Shown one piece after another: positions 35,851 to 45,599 of a stretch of DNA of 64,000 nucleotides. The DNA lies in contig NZ_JAMZMI010000005.1 in the NCBI RefSeq assembly GCF_024714475.1, positions 206,350 to 270,349 on the forward strand. The letters are read 5' to 3'. A program made the position numbers and the translations under genes. Source of the DNA: Marinoscillum sp. MHG1-6 (lineage in GTDB: Bacteria > Bacteroidota > Bacteroidia > Cytophagales > Cyclobacteriaceae). How positions within the stretch are numbered: the first letter of the stretch is position 1; every line of letters begins with the position of its first letter. Below the pieces are notes generated by a model. The model saw only the letters and a program-made list of their open reading frames with translations. It did not search any database and was not told the origin of the DNA.

Positions 35851-36879
35851 TTATTGATAGACAAAAGCATTAGTTACTGATGCACCCTTTAAGCATGGCG
35901 GCATATTAGGAGCCTCGGTTTTACTTGCATGATAGTGATAGACACCATCAGGAAACTCAGCAGTAGCAGAAAAATGGCCGTTACATTGATCAAGATCAGA
36001 TGGCTCACTTCCATCCATATCAGCATATGCATAGATTGGATAACCATCTTTAGCAAAACCACTGAGGGCAGATTTATCCTGCTCAGTATTAGTACAGGTT
36101 AGTTCACTTATTTGATAAGCCGACAGCACCTCATTCATAGATTCTGAGATAAAATGCCAGTGATAGTAGCCTGAAGGATCATGATGACCACCACAGGCAT
36201 CCAGCGATGGGATGTTTCCATTGCCAAAACCAACCACGGACGGTGGCGTCCCATTCATCGGAACTCCGTCAAGAGAAACACCAATCAGTTCAACAGTTTC
36301 TATGGTATTTGGAGAAGACAGGTCTTCCGGTTCCAGTGGGATATAAAAAGTCAACTTGAGGTTATCATTTACAACTGGTTGTAGACAGTAAGAGAACTCT
36401 GGTTTGTCCTTTGTGGAAAAGTCACTCATTCGAATATTGCCTCCAACATCTATGATGTCGTAACCATCTGCTTCCATGGCCTCAAAAAGAGAAGCCTTCA
36501 TCACCTGAAAACCGGCATTTGTATTTCCATCATAGATGCCCAGGCCACCTACATCAGAAGTTGTAGCCGGACAAAACGGGCCATCGTCGGGTACAGGGTT
36601 GCTAATAAAGGTTAACTCATAACACTGAGTTGTTGATCCATTATCCAAAGTACAGTCCACCACCTTGGCTGTGACTGCAAAACTCGACGAAGCGAAGAAA
36701 TCAGGATCAATATAGGTTGTTGAGGACTCCTCCTGTTGCTCTTCATTTTGTAATTCATTGTCGTTTAACTGCTCATCTTCATCACCAGGAGATGATCCGT
36801 CATCCTCCATGCAAGAGGTTTGAAAAAGCAATGCTCCGATAATGAATAAGCTGAATAGATTTCTTTTCATAGTTTTCAT
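35851..36879 (-). CDS. YHYH-domain lipoprotein
   Basis: A 342-residue secreted protein from the ATG at 36879. The signal peptide ends in a lipobox, so the Cys of FQTSCMED is the likely lipidated residue. An acidic low-complexity linker (DEEQLN, NEEQQEES) follows. The C-terminal YHYH domain contains GHHDPSGYYHWHF, GYPIYAYADMDGSEP and the hallmark GVYHYHASKTEAPNMPP. Cys pairs (CTLDNGSTTQC; CNGH...CLKG) suggest disulfides. The biochemical role of YHYH proteins is not established. The His clusters suggest metal binding. Several candidate starts exist at 36870 and 36879, and an upstream TTG was rejected. Confidence 0.8.
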   Translation of the reverse strand: MKTMKRNLFSLFIIGALLFQTSCMEDDGSSPGDEDEQLNDNELQNEEQQEESSTTYIDPDFFASSSFAVTAKVVDCTLDNGSTTQCYELTFISNPVPDDGPFCPATTSDVGGLGIYDGNTNAGFQVMKASLFEAMEADGYDIIDVGGNIRMSDFSTKDKPEFSYCLQPVVNDNLKLTFYIPLEPEDLSSPNTIETVELIGVSLDGVPMNGTPPSVVGFGNGNIPSLDACGGHHDPSGYYHWHFISESMNEVLSAYQISELTCTNTEQDKSALSGFAKDGYPIYAYADMDGSEPSDLDQCNGHFSATAEFPDGVYHYHASKTEAPNMPPCLKGASVTNAFVYQ

Positions 36880-37010
36880 AATTGATTTTAGGTTGGCTGG
36901 TGTAAGCGCCAATTGAACCTAAAACGGGAAGATCAACTTAAACCCTACCCTATAAATGAAATATCCATGGAAAGTGAAATGATCGCGCCTCACTATTTAA
37001 GGCAGCAGTG

Positions 37011-37041
37011 TTTCTCATTATCAATAATTTACCTAGCTTTG
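37011..37041 (+). promoter_or_regulatory. Promoter of the rpsF-rpsR-rplI operon
   Basis: TTTC (37011-37014), 19 nt, then TAGCTTTG (37034-37041). The -7 element is an exact TAnnTTTG, while the -33 has C for G. Expected start of transcription is about 30 nt before the rpsF ATG. I see no S6:S18-binding CCG leader motif in the short leader. Confidence 0.6.
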
Positions 37042-37078
37042 CACTTCGAAAAATTTTAAAGGTTTTTATTTTAAAACG

Positions 37079-37444
37079 ATGACTAAAAATTACGAGACAG
37101 TATTCATTTTAACTCCCGTTTTGTCTGAGGCTCAGATGAAGGATGCTGTCGAAAAATTCAAAGGTGTCCTTGTAGATCAAGGTGTGAAGATCGTCAATGA
37201 AGAAAATTGGGGTCTTAGAAAATTGGCTTATCCAATTCAACACAAGACTACAGGTTTCTACCAACTCTTTGAATTCGAGGCAGAACCATCCGTAATTGCA
37301 AAGCTTGAGACAGAATACAGAAGGGATGAGAAGGTAATGAGATTCCTTACAACAGCGCTTGACAAACACGCGGTGGCTTACAACGAGAAAAGAAGAAGCG
37401 GAGCATTCAAGAAAAAAGAAGTAAAAGAGGAGGCAAAAGCATGA
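37079..37444 (+). CDS. rpsF: 30S ribosomal protein S6
   Basis: A 121-residue S6, which binds 16S rRNA together with S18. N-terminal [14 protein letters not shown] and the central [24 protein letters not shown] are diagnostic. The RNA-binding basic C-terminal helix ends in a Lys-rich tail ([11 protein letters not shown]), usual in Bacteroidota. The stop overlaps the rpsR start in an ATGA, so translation is coupled. No ssb or priB lies between rpsF and rpsR, unlike in Gammaproteobacteria. Confidence 0.98.
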   Translation: MTKNYETVFILTPVLSEAQMKDAVEKFKGVLVDQGVKIVNEENWGLRKLAYPIQHKTTGFYQLFEFEAEPSVIAKLETEYRRDEKVMRFLTTALDKHAVAYNEKRRSGAFKKKEVKEEAKA

Positions 37445-37692
37445 CACTACAGAACGAACCGATCAACAGAGAGCAGAAAAAAGATAAATACTGCCGATTC
37501 AAGAAAAGTGGTATCAAATACATCGACTACAAGGATGAAAAATTCCTTTTGTCTTTTGTAAATGAGCAAGGAAAACTTCTTCCAAGAAGAATCACAGGTA
37601 CAAGCCTGAAATTCCAGAGAAAAGTTGGACAAGCTGTGAAAAGAGCTCGTCACCTGGCCCTTTTACCATACGTTACTGACTCTTTAAAATAA
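37441..37692 (+). CDS. rpsR: 30S ribosomal protein S18
   Basis: An 83-residue S18, the S6 partner. The hallmark is [36 protein letters not shown], followed by the basic [11 protein letters not shown] end. One Cys in the [10 protein letters not shown]-terminal segment is conserved in many S18 proteins without full zinc ligation. Overlaps rpsF by 4 nt, with rplI 7 nt downstream. Standard length. Confidence 0.98.
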   Translation: MTLQNEPINREQKKDKYCRFKKSGIKYIDYKDEKFLLSFVNEQGKLLPRRITGTSLKFQRKVGQAVKRARHLALLPYVTDSLK

Positions 37693-37699
37693 TAGCGAG

Positions 37700-38140
37700 A
37701 TGGATATTATATTAAAAGAAGACATCAAAGGTCTGGGTTATAAAAACGACACAGTGAGCGTAAAGCCCGGATACGCGAGAAACTATCTTATCCCTCAGGG
37801 ATTTGCTATTATCGCAAATAAGGCGAACACTAAAATGATCGAAGAGAATATCAGACAAGCTGCCCACAAAGCGGAAAAAATCAAAGCTGATGCTCAGGAG
37901 ATCGCTAAAAAACTTGAAAGTGTTACGCTAGAGCTTAAAACCAAAGCTGGTGAGTCTGGTAGAATTTTTGGTGCTATTACAGCACTTCAGGTTTCTGACG
38001 CACTAAAAGAAAAAGGTTTTGATATCGACAGAAAGAAAATTTCTTTGGATTCAATCAAAGAGCTTGGCGAGCACGCTGCTGAGATTGATCTCCATAAAGA
38101 AGTAAAAACTGAGATTAAAGTGAGTGTTGTTGCTGAATAA
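37700..38140 (+). CDS. rplI: 50S ribosomal protein L9
   Basis: A 146-residue L9 with an N-terminal 23S-binding domain (MDIILKEDIKGLGYKNDTVSVKPGYARNYLIP), a long connecting helix (~40-75, charged, Ala/Lys-rich), and a C-terminal domain (GRIFGAITALQVSDALKEKGFDIDRKKI). Normal length. Third gene of the ribosomal operon, followed 20 nt later by a terminator. Confidence 0.98.
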   Translation: MDIILKEDIKGLGYKNDTVSVKPGYARNYLIPQGFAIIANKANTKMIEENIRQAAHKAEKIKADAQEIAKKLESVTLELKTKAGESGRIFGAITALQVSDALKEKGFDIDRKKISLDSIKELGEHAAEIDLHKEVKTEIKVSVVAE

Positions 38141-38160
38141 CAACTCACGAATCAAATTCG

Positions 38161-38190
38161 AAAACCCTGGCCTTTGGTCAGGGTTTTTTT
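38161..38190 (+). terminator. Rho-independent terminator after rplI
   Basis: AAAACCCTGGCC-TTT-GGTCAGGGTTTT forms a 12-bp stem with one G-T pair and a TTT loop, followed by a run of T. It ends the rpsF operon 20 nt after the rplI stop. Confidence 0.82.
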
Positions 38191-38213
38191 ATGCTTAAGG
38201 CTAAATTACATAC

Positions 38214-39173
38214 ATGTTCAAGCTGGATTTTCATATCCCTCCTTCCCCTGAAAAAATTGCTTTAAGCGATCGCATTGTTTCCTTAGGCTCATGTTTCTCG
38301 GACAACATCGGACAGAAACTCCGGGAACATAAATTTCACGTACTCAGCAACCCATTCGGGACCATCTACAATCCTCTCTCCCTTTTAAGGATTCTTGAAG
38401 GAAAAATTGATCCTGAGAATACCACTGAACATCAGGATGTCCATTATCATTGGGATGCTCATGGTGAAATTTCACATTCCGATAAAGACCAATTCAATGC
38501 GCTTCTGAGAGAACGCCTGGCAAAGACCGAAAGGGCAGTTAAATCTGCCAAATGGCTGATCCTCACCTTCGGAACTTCTTATGTTTACGTACTTGAAAAA
38601 ACAGGGGAAGTTGTTGCTAATTGCCACAAAGCCCCACAGAAAGAATTTAAAAGAAGGTTACTAAGTCCATCTGAAATCGTTGAATCATTTTCCAGGTGCA
38701 TTGAAAATCTTAGATCAGAAAATGCAGATCTAAAGGTGATTTTAACAGTAAGTCCGGTCAGACATGTAAGAGATGGCCTGCATCAAAACAACATCAGCAA
38801 GGGCATCCTTCATCATGCTGTAGCAGAGATCATCAAGCAAACCGAAGGGATATATTACTTCCCTGGCTATGAGATCATGATCGATGAACTGAGAGACTAC
38901 AGGTTCTACGAAAGGGACATGATCCACCCAAGCCAATTGGCCATCGACTATATATGGTCCATGTTTATAGAATCCTGCATGGATGCTGAGGCTTTAAACT
39001 TTATTAAAGACTGGTCTAAGATCAGAAATGGCCTCAATCATCGACCTTTTCATGTACAATCTCCGTCCCATCAAAAATTTCTTGGCAATCTCATCAAGCA
39101 TATTGGGCAGTATAAAGGAATCATAGATGTCCAGGAAGAATTAGAACAGCTCAAATCACAGTTGAAAGATTAA
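38214..39173 (+). CDS. GSCFA-domain protein
   Basis: A 319-residue cytoplasmic protein of the GSCFA family, named for the motif seen here as [14 protein letters not shown] near residue 27. Other family blocks are [16 protein letters not shown] and the C-terminal [35 protein letters not shown]. The fold is related to SGNH/GDSL esterases, with Ser26 in the nucleophile block and D-x-x-H (MIHPS) as a plausible catalytic His. The substrate is unknown. It is 2 nt from the DUF255 gene, suggesting co-transcription. No signal peptide. Confidence 0.88.
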   Translation: MFKLDFHIPPSPEKIALSDRIVSLGSCFSDNIGQKLREHKFHVLSNPFGTIYNPLSLLRILEGKIDPENTTEHQDVHYHWDAHGEISHSDKDQFNALLRERLAKTERAVKSAKWLILTFGTSYVYVLEKTGEVVANCHKAPQKEFKRRLLSPSEIVESFSRCIENLRSENADLKVILTVSPVRHVRDGLHQNNISKGILHHAVAEIIKQTEGIYYFPGYEIMIDELRDYRFYERDMIHPSQLAIDYIWSMFIESCMDAEALNFIKDWSKIRNGLNHRPFHVQSPSHQKFLGNLIKHIGQYKGIIDVQEELEQLKSQLKD

Positions 39174-39175
39174 TA

Positions 39176-41203
39176 ATGAACCAGGCTTCTCAACAGAATC
39201 ACTTAAAAGACAGTACCAGTCCCTATCTTTTGCAACATGCTCATCAGCCTGTTGATTGGTTCCCCTGGGGCCATGACGCATTGCAAAAGGCTCAGGATGA
39301 AAACAAACCTATTTTATTGAGCATTGGCTATTCATCATGTCATTGGTGCCATGTAATGGCCCATGAATCCTTTGATGACCATGTGGTGGCTGAGTACATG
39401 AACAATCACTTCGTGAACATCAAACTGGATCGTGAAGAACGACCGGATATCGATAGCATTTACATGGATGCGATACAGGCTATGGGCTTGCGAGGCGGTT
39501 GGCCATTGAACATATTCCTCACTCCTGACCAAAAGCCTTTTTACGGTGGCACCTACTTTCCTAAAGAGAACTGGATCAAGCTCCTTCAGAGCATCACTCA
39601 GGCTTATGATCAAAATTTTGAGAAATTGAATGAATCTGCGGAGCAATTTGCACAACACATTCAAGCCAGTGATGTAGTCAAGTATGGTTTGGAACAGAAA
39701 GCTCTCGAGATCAATGACCAGGATTTTAATGCGGCTATTCAAAAGCTTGTTTCAAAATTTGACCTGAAGTGGGGCGGCCTAAATAAAGCTCCCAAATTTC
39801 CGATGCCCTGTGTCTGGGAATACCTTGCTCACTACGCCTACCTGTTTCAGGATGAACAGGCTCAAAATCACTTCCTTTTCACGTTGGATAAAATCGCTGA
39901 AGGTGGGATTTACGATCAAATTGGTGGGGGTTTTGCGAGGTACTCAGTAGATGGCGAATGGCATGTTCCACATTTCGAAAAAATGCTCTATGACAATGGT
40001 CAGCTCATGAGTTTATATGCTAAAGGGTATAAAATATCCGGAAAAGAAAAGTACAAGCAGGTGTTAATTAACACCGCTGAATGGCTGAAGAGAGAGATGA
40101 CCAACGAACAGGGGGGCTTTTATTCTGCTTTGGACGCAGACAGTGAAGGTGTCGAGGGTAAATTTTACGTGTGGAGCTACGACGAAATACTGGAGCTTGC
40201 TCTGGATGACGCGAATATAATAACCAGGTACTATGACGTCTCCAGAAATGGTAACTGGGAAGGCACTAATGTTCTCAGAAGGCTGGATGATGACGAGACC
40301 TTTTCCAACAACTGGAAGCTCACAGTATCAGCGTTAAATCAAAAGGTACAAGCCTTCAACAAGAAAGCGCTTTTTGAACGAAACAAGAGGATCAAACCCG
40401 GCCTCGACGATAAGATCATTTCCGGATGGAATGGTCTCATGCTGAGTGGACTCTTAGATGCGTATCAGGCCACAGGAAATGAGGTTTTTCCCGAGCTTGC
40501 AAAGACTAACGCCGCCTTTATTAAGGAGAAACTGATTAATTCAGAAGGCCAACTTTTGAGACTCCTGAATCAACCAATAGAAGGGTTTCTGGAGGATTAT
40601 GGAGCCATTATTCAGGCATTTGTTTTGTATTACGAAACACTGGGAGATCAGGAGTATTTGTCGATGGCGTCAACGCTTTGTGATCATGTAATCGGACAAT
40701 TTTATCATGATGCCGAAAAGCTTTTTCATTTTACAAGCCGACAAAGTGAAGCATTGATCGCACGAAAAAAAGAGATCTTTGATAATGTTATCCCTTCCTC
40801 CAATGCCCTGATGGCAGAAAACCTTTTTAAGGTTGGAACCATAATGGACAGAGAGGATTACAAATCAATAGCTACCGCAATGGTCAGACAGGTCAGTAGC
40901 CTGATTGCAGCCGAACCAGAATATATGTCCTACTGGTCCAAAGTGGCTTTACTCATCAACCACCAGCCTGCCGAGGTGGTGATCCTTTCGCCTGACGAGG
41001 AACCTTTCCCAAAAGACTTGTTGGAAACCTACTTACCGAATGCTATTAAAATGATGGGACAAGAGGGTGATCAGCTGCCTTTGCTTTCCGATAAGAAGGT
41101 AATTGATGGTAAGCAGACCTATTACGTATGCTTTAACAAAACATGCCAACGTCCAACCACAGATATCAAGGAAGCACTTAAAGAAATAGCATTAAGCCTT
41201 TAA
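39176..41203 (+). CDS. Thioredoxin-domain / glycosyl-hydrolase-like protein (DUF255, YyaL/SPATA20 family)
   Basis: A 675-residue protein. Residues ~1-165 form a thioredoxin-like DUF255 domain with C55-H-W-C58 in [16 protein letters not shown]. Residues ~190-660 form an (alpha/alpha)6 barrel resembling cellobiose epimerase/mannosidase folds, with blocks such as [30 protein letters not shown] and YSPxSNALMA-like [12 protein letters not shown]. Widely conserved from bacteria to animals, with no agreed enzymatic role. Length normal. Directly after the GSCFA gene. Confidence 0.93.
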   Translation: MNQASQQNHLKDSTSPYLLQHAHQPVDWFPWGHDALQKAQDENKPILLSIGYSSCHWCHVMAHESFDDHVVAEYMNNHFVNIKLDREERPDIDSIYMDAIQAMGLRGGWPLNIFLTPDQKPFYGGTYFPKENWIKLLQSITQAYDQNFEKLNESAEQFAQHIQASDVVKYGLEQKALEINDQDFNAAIQKLVSKFDLKWGGLNKAPKFPMPCVWEYLAHYAYLFQDEQAQNHFLFTLDKIAEGGIYDQIGGGFARYSVDGEWHVPHFEKMLYDNGQLMSLYAKGYKISGKEKYKQVLINTAEWLKREMTNEQGGFYSALDADSEGVEGKFYVWSYDEILELALDDANIITRYYDVSRNGNWEGTNVLRRLDDDETFSNNWKLTVSALNQKVQAFNKKALFERNKRIKPGLDDKIISGWNGLMLSGLLDAYQATGNEVFPELAKTNAAFIKEKLINSEGQLLRLLNQPIEGFLEDYGAIIQAFVLYYETLGDQEYLSMASTLCDHVIGQFYHDAEKLFHFTSRQSEALIARKKEIFDNVIPSSNALMAENLFKVGTIMDREDYKSIATAMVRQVSSLIAAEPEYMSYWSKVALLINHQPAEVVILSPDEEPFPKDLLETYLPNAIKMMGQEGDQLPLLSDKKVIDGKQTYYVCFNKTCQRPTTDIKEALKEIALSL

Positions 41204-41295
41204 TCGCTATGAATGTAAAAAGTGTCTTAAAATGAGGATTCAACAAGCTTTCTTCCTGTTTATTCAATTTATTTTTCTCATCCCGTTATCTACAC

Positions 41296-41303
41296 TATTT
41301 TTG
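41296..41303 (+). promoter_or_regulatory. Candidate -7 element before the 67-residue ORF
   Basis: TATTTTTG matches TAnnTTTG, 23 nt before the ATG at 41327 and 93 nt after the previous stop. No clear -33 TTTG is present at the usual distance. Confidence 0.38.
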
Positions 41304-41326
41304 CCGCAATTAGAACCAGCAAAGCT

Positions 41327-41530
41327 ATGACAAACCTCAGTGAAGAAAGACAATTCCTCACCTCTATGAAGGCAAAAATTGCCGAAGAACAAAAATTATC
41401 CGATGAAGAACTGAAAGAGATCTGCAACTACCTTGAGGATGCCATTGAGCTTGCTTCCGTTTCTATCAAAATGATTGATCGACTGAGGATAAACTTTCTT
41501 AACCTTCAAAATTCATTAGCAAAGAATTAA
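41327..41530 (+). CDS. Small helical protein of unknown function
   Basis: 67 residues, entirely predicted helix, acidic (ERQFLTSMKAKIAEEQ; SDEELKEICNYLEDAIELAS) with one Cys. No signal peptide or membrane segment. A promoter-like element lies 24 nt upstream, and priA starts 30 nt downstream, so it may share a transcript with priA. No family recognised. Coding status is supported by the ATG start, ribosome-site spacing and composition, not by homology. Confidence 0.58.
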   Translation: MTNLSEERQFLTSMKAKIAEEQKLSDEELKEICNYLEDAIELASVSIKMIDRLRINFLNLQNSLAKN

Positions 41531-41559
41531 TTTCGTAAGCCTCATAGATCGGGCTTATT

Positions 41560-44019
41560 TTGAAATTTGCAGAAGTCATTCTCCCTCTCCCACTGAAGGG
41601 AACCTTTACGTATAGTATACCAGAGACCATCGAATCACTCGAGCCCGGAATTCGTGTGATTGTACAGTTTGGTAAGCGTAAGATCTATACCGGAGTCATT
41701 TACCATCTACACGATGAAGCACCCAATGTATACACACCAAAGGAGATTTTGGATGTATTGGATGAAAGTCCAACATTTACCGCACACCAATTGGAGCTTT
41801 TTCATTGGATGTCGAACTATTACATGGCGACCATTGGTGAAGTGATCAATGCGGCCCTCCCTTCGGGTCTTAAAATTGCCAGTGAGTCTTTTGTCTCAAT
41901 GAACCCGGATATTGATCTCGATGATCTTGATTTGACAGAAAAAGAACAACTCATTGTAACTAACCTGCAACAGGCGGACCACACCCTCGATGAACTGGCC
42001 AATTTGCTGGAAATAAAATCTCCTCATCATCACATCAAATCGCTTACTCAAAAGAATGTCATCCATTTGTTTGAGAAGGTTAAAGACAAATACACCGCTC
42101 GCACAGAGACACGAATCAGGCTCGATGCTAAATTCGTAGAGGAAGAATCGCTACAACAAATTTTTGATGAGCTAGAAAAAAAGCCTAAACAATCAGAGGT
42201 ACTCCTCTCCTATGTGAAGCTCGTCAACGTTTTTGAATACCCATCCAGAAACCAAAAAGGCGTTGTCAAAAAAGACCTGATCAATGAAGGAGTAAGCACC
42301 TCAAGCTTGTCTACTCTTGTCAAGAAGGGCGTATTTGAAGAATGGAAAGAAAAGGTTTCTCGCATTCCGCATGACGAAAATGCTGATACAGACATTCCAT
42401 CCTTGTCCCCCGATCAGGAAAGAGCTAAATTAGAAATTCTGGGTCATTTCCAATCCAAAGAAACAGTTCTTCTTAAGGGGATTACGGGTAGCGGGAAGAC
42501 TGAAGTTTACATCTCGCTCATCCAGGACATATTAGACAACGAAGGTTGCGTCCTTTACTTGCTGCCGGAAATTGCACTGACCACCCAAATTATCAAGAGG
42601 CTTCGAAAGGCATTTGGAGACACCTTTGGAATCTACCATTCACGATATTCTGACAATGAACGCGTCGAGGTTTGGCAAAAGGTATTAAAGGGAGAATACA
42701 AATTTGTGGTTGGGGTAAGAAGTGCGGTCTTCCTTCCATTTTCTGACCTGTCGCTAATCATCGTGGATGAAGAGCATGAACCGTCATATAAACAATATGA
42801 CCCTGCTCCTCGCTATCATGCAAGAGACACTGCCATCTATATGGCATCAAAGTTCCACGCCAAAACATTGCTAGGCACAGCTACGCCTGCGATAGAAACT
42901 TATAAAAATGCTATTGATGGCAAATTTGGTTTGGTCAGAATGGATAAGCGTTTTGGCGAAGTCAACCTCCCTGACATCGTTTTTGCAAATCTGAGTAAAG
43001 AACGGAAAAAGAAAACCATAAAAGGCAACTTCTCCTCGTCACTTCTTGGAGCAATGGAGCAAACATTATCTGACGGAAATCAGGTGATCCTATTTCAAAA
43101 CCGTCGAGGCTACGCCCCATATATTGAGTGTGACCAATGTGGCTATCACGCCACATGCCCCAACTGTGACGTCAGTCTGACCTACCACATTTATCAGAAT
43201 GTACTGGTTTGTCATTATTGCGGACATAAGAAATCTATGATCACGGAATGTCCGCAGTGCCAGTCTCGCGATTTGAGAACTATGAGCTTTGGTACCGAAA
43301 AACTCGAAGAGGAACTTGAGATCATGCTTCCTCATGCTCGTATCCAAAGAATGGATCTGGATGCCACAAGAAGTAAAAACAGCTACCAAAGGATCATCGA
43401 CCAATTCGAGAATGGAGAGATTGATATTTTAGTTGGTACACAGATGGTGAGTAAAGGGCTCGACTTCGATAAGGTGTCCCTCGTGGGTGTATTTGCTGCT
43501 GACCGGATGATCAACTTCCCCGACTTCCGGGCGCATGAAAGAGCTTTTCAACTAATCCACCAGGTAAGTGGAAGAGCCGGAAGACGAAAACAAAAAGGAC
43601 AGGTTATCATTCAAACCAATGATCCCGAGCAACCTATACTTCAGCTCATTAAACGGCATGATTACGAATCCTTCTATCGCTCAGAGATATTAGAAAGGGA
43701 AAGGTTTCACTACCCTCCTTTTTTCCGAATGATTGTGATTACCTTAAAAGACAACGACAAGCAGGTTGTCAATCATGCTGCCCAGTTTTACTACCGGGAA
43801 ATAAGCAGACAACTAGGTACCATGCGTGTTATTGGGCCTGTAGAACCACTTATCGGAAAAATAAGAAATCAATTCCTGATGGAAATCACAGTGAAAGTAG
43901 AAAAACAAAGCGTGAGCTTAATGGCATTAAAGGAATTCCTACTTACTTCGCGTAATATTGTGTTGAGTCAACGTTCTTTTAAAAGTGTCCGAATTCAGTT
44001 TGACGTTGACCCAATCTAG
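41560..44019 (+). CDS. priA: Primosomal replication restart helicase PriA
   Basis: An 819-residue DNA helicase that restarts collapsed forks. The N-terminal 3'-DNA-binding domain starts KFAEVILPLPLKGTFTYSIP. Walker A is near residue 307 in GITGSGKTEVY, and DEEH is in IIVDEEHEPSYK. Eight zinc-binding Cys lie between ~523 and ~567 as CDQC, CPNC, CHYC and CPQC. The C-terminal helicase motif block GTQMVSKGLDF and the GRAGRR arginine motif are intact. The start is a TTG at 41560, which gives a family-correct N-terminus. Full length, no defects. Confidence 0.96.
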   Translation: MKFAEVILPLPLKGTFTYSIPETIESLEPGIRVIVQFGKRKIYTGVIYHLHDEAPNVYTPKEILDVLDESPTFTAHQLELFHWMSNYYMATIGEVINAALPSGLKIASESFVSMNPDIDLDDLDLTEKEQLIVTNLQQADHTLDELANLLEIKSPHHHIKSLTQKNVIHLFEKVKDKYTARTETRIRLDAKFVEEESLQQIFDELEKKPKQSEVLLSYVKLVNVFEYPSRNQKGVVKKDLINEGVSTSSLSTLVKKGVFEEWKEKVSRIPHDENADTDIPSLSPDQERAKLEILGHFQSKETVLLKGITGSGKTEVYISLIQDILDNEGCVLYLLPEIALTTQIIKRLRKAFGDTFGIYHSRYSDNERVEVWQKVLKGEYKFVVGVRSAVFLPFSDLSLIIVDEEHEPSYKQYDPAPRYHARDTAIYMASKFHAKTLLGTATPAIETYKNAIDGKFGLVRMDKRFGEVNLPDIVFANLSKERKKKTIKGNFSSSLLGAMEQTLSDGNQVILFQNRRGYAPYIECDQCGYHATCPNCDVSLTYHIYQNVLVCHYCGHKKSMITECPQCQSRDLRTMSFGTEKLEEELEIMLPHARIQRMDLDATRSKNSYQRIIDQFENGEIDILVGTQMVSKGLDFDKVSLVGVFAADRMINFPDFRAHERAFQLIHQVSGRAGRRKQKGQVIIQTNDPEQPILQLIKRHDYESFYRSEILERERFHYPPFFRMIVITLKDNDKQVVNHAAQFYYREISRQLGTMRVIGPVEPLIGKIRNQFLMEITVKVEKQSVSLMALKEFLLTSRNIVLSQRSFKSVRIQFDVDPI

Positions 44020-44023
44020 TCCA

Positions 44024-44752
44024 ATGAAATACAGAATAGTACCCATCCTCGTTATATGTCTTTCACTCCTGTGGAAATGTGAGCCTTGTGCTGATTGTGG
44101 TGAACCTGTAGTGTTCGATCCCTTTATCAGCCTGGTTTTCATCGATTATGATAGCCTTTCTGATCTGGACATTTCCCTTCTGGAAACAAATGACAGCCTT
44201 CTGACACTGACCACTTTGCGTGACTCCCTTGTAGACACCATTGGTGTTTGGAACAACCTTTTGATTGCTTATCGGGACTCAATTGAAAATGGAAATAGTG
44301 ATTACGTGGACGACACTGTACAGTTGGACAGCGACATTTCCATGGCAACTGCAGATTTGGGTGAAGTGGATACAGCCAGAAAATATACGAATGTATATCT
44401 TACCACCCTGCAAACGGCCAGAACAGGGGTCAATTCGGGTAAAATCCTGGTAGATAACATTGAATTAATTGAAAATCAAAGAGATACGAGCTACTTCGAC
44501 AGCACTAAGACCTACCGGCTACCCCTGCTAATGGACAGTGATTTTACCTCATATAAAATCACCATATTAGGTGAGTCGGACACACTGAGCTTCTCCTATG
44601 AGCGGGAGATCAGCACAAATGCTCAACGTAAAGTCCGGATGAGAGTAAGGAACATCCAATTAGTTGACTACACTTATCAGGAAGCACCTGTTGTAGATTG
44701 TGAATCAGATGACTGTTTAGATAATGAAGTATTGGTTACTGTTTATTTCTAG
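44024..44752 (+). CDS. DUF6452-like secreted protein
   Basis: A 242-residue protein from the ATG at 44024, 4 nt after priA. It has a signal peptide or anchor (MKYRIVPILVICLSLLW) followed by a Cys-rich start KCEPCADCGEP. A segment reading ISLVFIDYDS resembles the core of DUF6452 proteins. The rest is a mix of acidic helices and beta strands with a late Cys pair (VDCESDDCLDNE). It overlaps the next gene by 29 nt, and DUF6452 and DUF6048 genes are commonly adjacent in Bacteroidota. The assignment is moderate and mostly contextual. Confidence 0.55.
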   Translation: MKYRIVPILVICLSLLWKCEPCADCGEPVVFDPFISLVFIDYDSLSDLDISLLETNDSLLTLTTLRDSLVDTIGVWNNLLIAYRDSIENGNSDYVDDTVQLDSDISMATADLGEVDTARKYTNVYLTTLQTARTGVNSGKILVDNIELIENQRDTSYFDSTKTYRLPLLMDSDFTSYKITILGESDTLSFSYEREISTNAQRKVRMRVRNIQLVDYTYQEAPVVDCESDDCLDNEVLVTVYF

Positions 44753-45527
44753 CCTTATTTCCCTCTCGCTGTGGGCGCAGGATACTGATTCGTTGAGCAG
44801 TTCATCCACTGACACTCTTCAATGGATACAGGAAATACCTGCTCAAGGGGATTCTTTATCCACTCCCTCTCAGGTTATTCAGAGTGAAGAGGAGGAAGAA
44901 GTAAGCTTCTTTGAAAACAGAACGGTCTTCACACCACAGGTCTATATCGATTATGGAAAACTGATCACCACAGCAGCCGGACTCGAAAATAAAATGGAAG
45001 GCGCTTTCTCGCTCCTCTTCTTTGATGCATTTGAATTAATTGGTGAAGCTGGTATGGCTACCCTAAAACCTGAACATGCCTATACCAACGGCAACTATGA
45101 ATCCTCCGGAAGATATTACCGTGTTGGTGGCGGTTATATCAGTAAAATAAATGCTAAGTCCAACATTGGCTTAGGTGTAAGGTATGGACAGAGCCTCTTT
45201 GAAGATCAGGGGAAAATTGAAATTCAAAGTGCTTCAGGACTTCAGGATGATTACATCTCAACATTTAATAGAAATGACCTTACCGCTCGCTGGTGGGAAA
45301 TGGTTTTGACCTCGGAAAGTCGTTTGATTTTGAATAAAAACAATCCGGATTCCAGGCTGAATCAAATGATAAGTTTGGGTTTCTTTTTCCGGGTCCGCTT
45401 CCTTGTTGCACATGAAAACACTATGGACAAGTATGAAGTGGATGTCTACAGTATCCCTGGTTATGGCTCCACCGTCAATAAGCAACAACTGGCCTTCAAC
45501 CTATTTGTGAAGTTTACCCCCTGGTAA
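44724..45527 (+). CDS. DUF6048-like outer-membrane-associated protein
   Basis: A 267-residue protein with a signal peptide (MKYWLLFISSLISLSLWAQ). A low-complexity Ser/Thr and acidic linker (DTDSLSSSSTD; SEEEEEVS) is followed by a beta-barrel-like body: VYIDYGKLITTAAGLENK, YRVGGGYISKINAKSNIGLGVRYG, ending in FNLFVKFTPW with a terminal aromatic. The length and the VYIDYGK start of the body match DUF6048. It overlaps the preceding gene by 29 nt, indicating coupled expression. A terminator follows. Confidence 0.62.
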   Translation: MKYWLLFISSLISLSLWAQDTDSLSSSSTDTLQWIQEIPAQGDSLSTPSQVIQSEEEEEVSFFENRTVFTPQVYIDYGKLITTAAGLENKMEGAFSLLFFDAFELIGEAGMATLKPEHAYTNGNYESSGRYYRVGGGYISKINAKSNIGLGVRYGQSLFEDQGKIEIQSASGLQDDYISTFNRNDLTARWWEMVLTSESRLILNKNNPDSRLNQMISLGFFFRVRFLVAHENTMDKYEVDVYSIPGYGSTVNKQQLAFNLFVKFTPW

Positions 45528-45532
45528 CAAAA

Positions 45533-45563
45533 AAAGCGACCCAGTGGATCGCTTTCGTTTTAT
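45533..45563 (+). terminator. Terminator after the DUF6048-like gene
   Basis: AAAGCGA and TCGCTTT enclose a 9-nt loop (CCCAGTGGA, in which CC and GG can also pair), followed by CGTTTTAT. It is just after the stop at 45527 and before the convergent carbonic anhydrase gene, so it may serve both strands. Confidence 0.65.
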
Positions 45564-45599
45564 ATCTAATTATTCTCCAACAGTGGAAAATATCATTTA

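Noticed and set aside
37042..37078. S6:S18 autoregulatory leader before rpsF
   Set aside because: The leader is very short and I see no CCG-containing hairpin.
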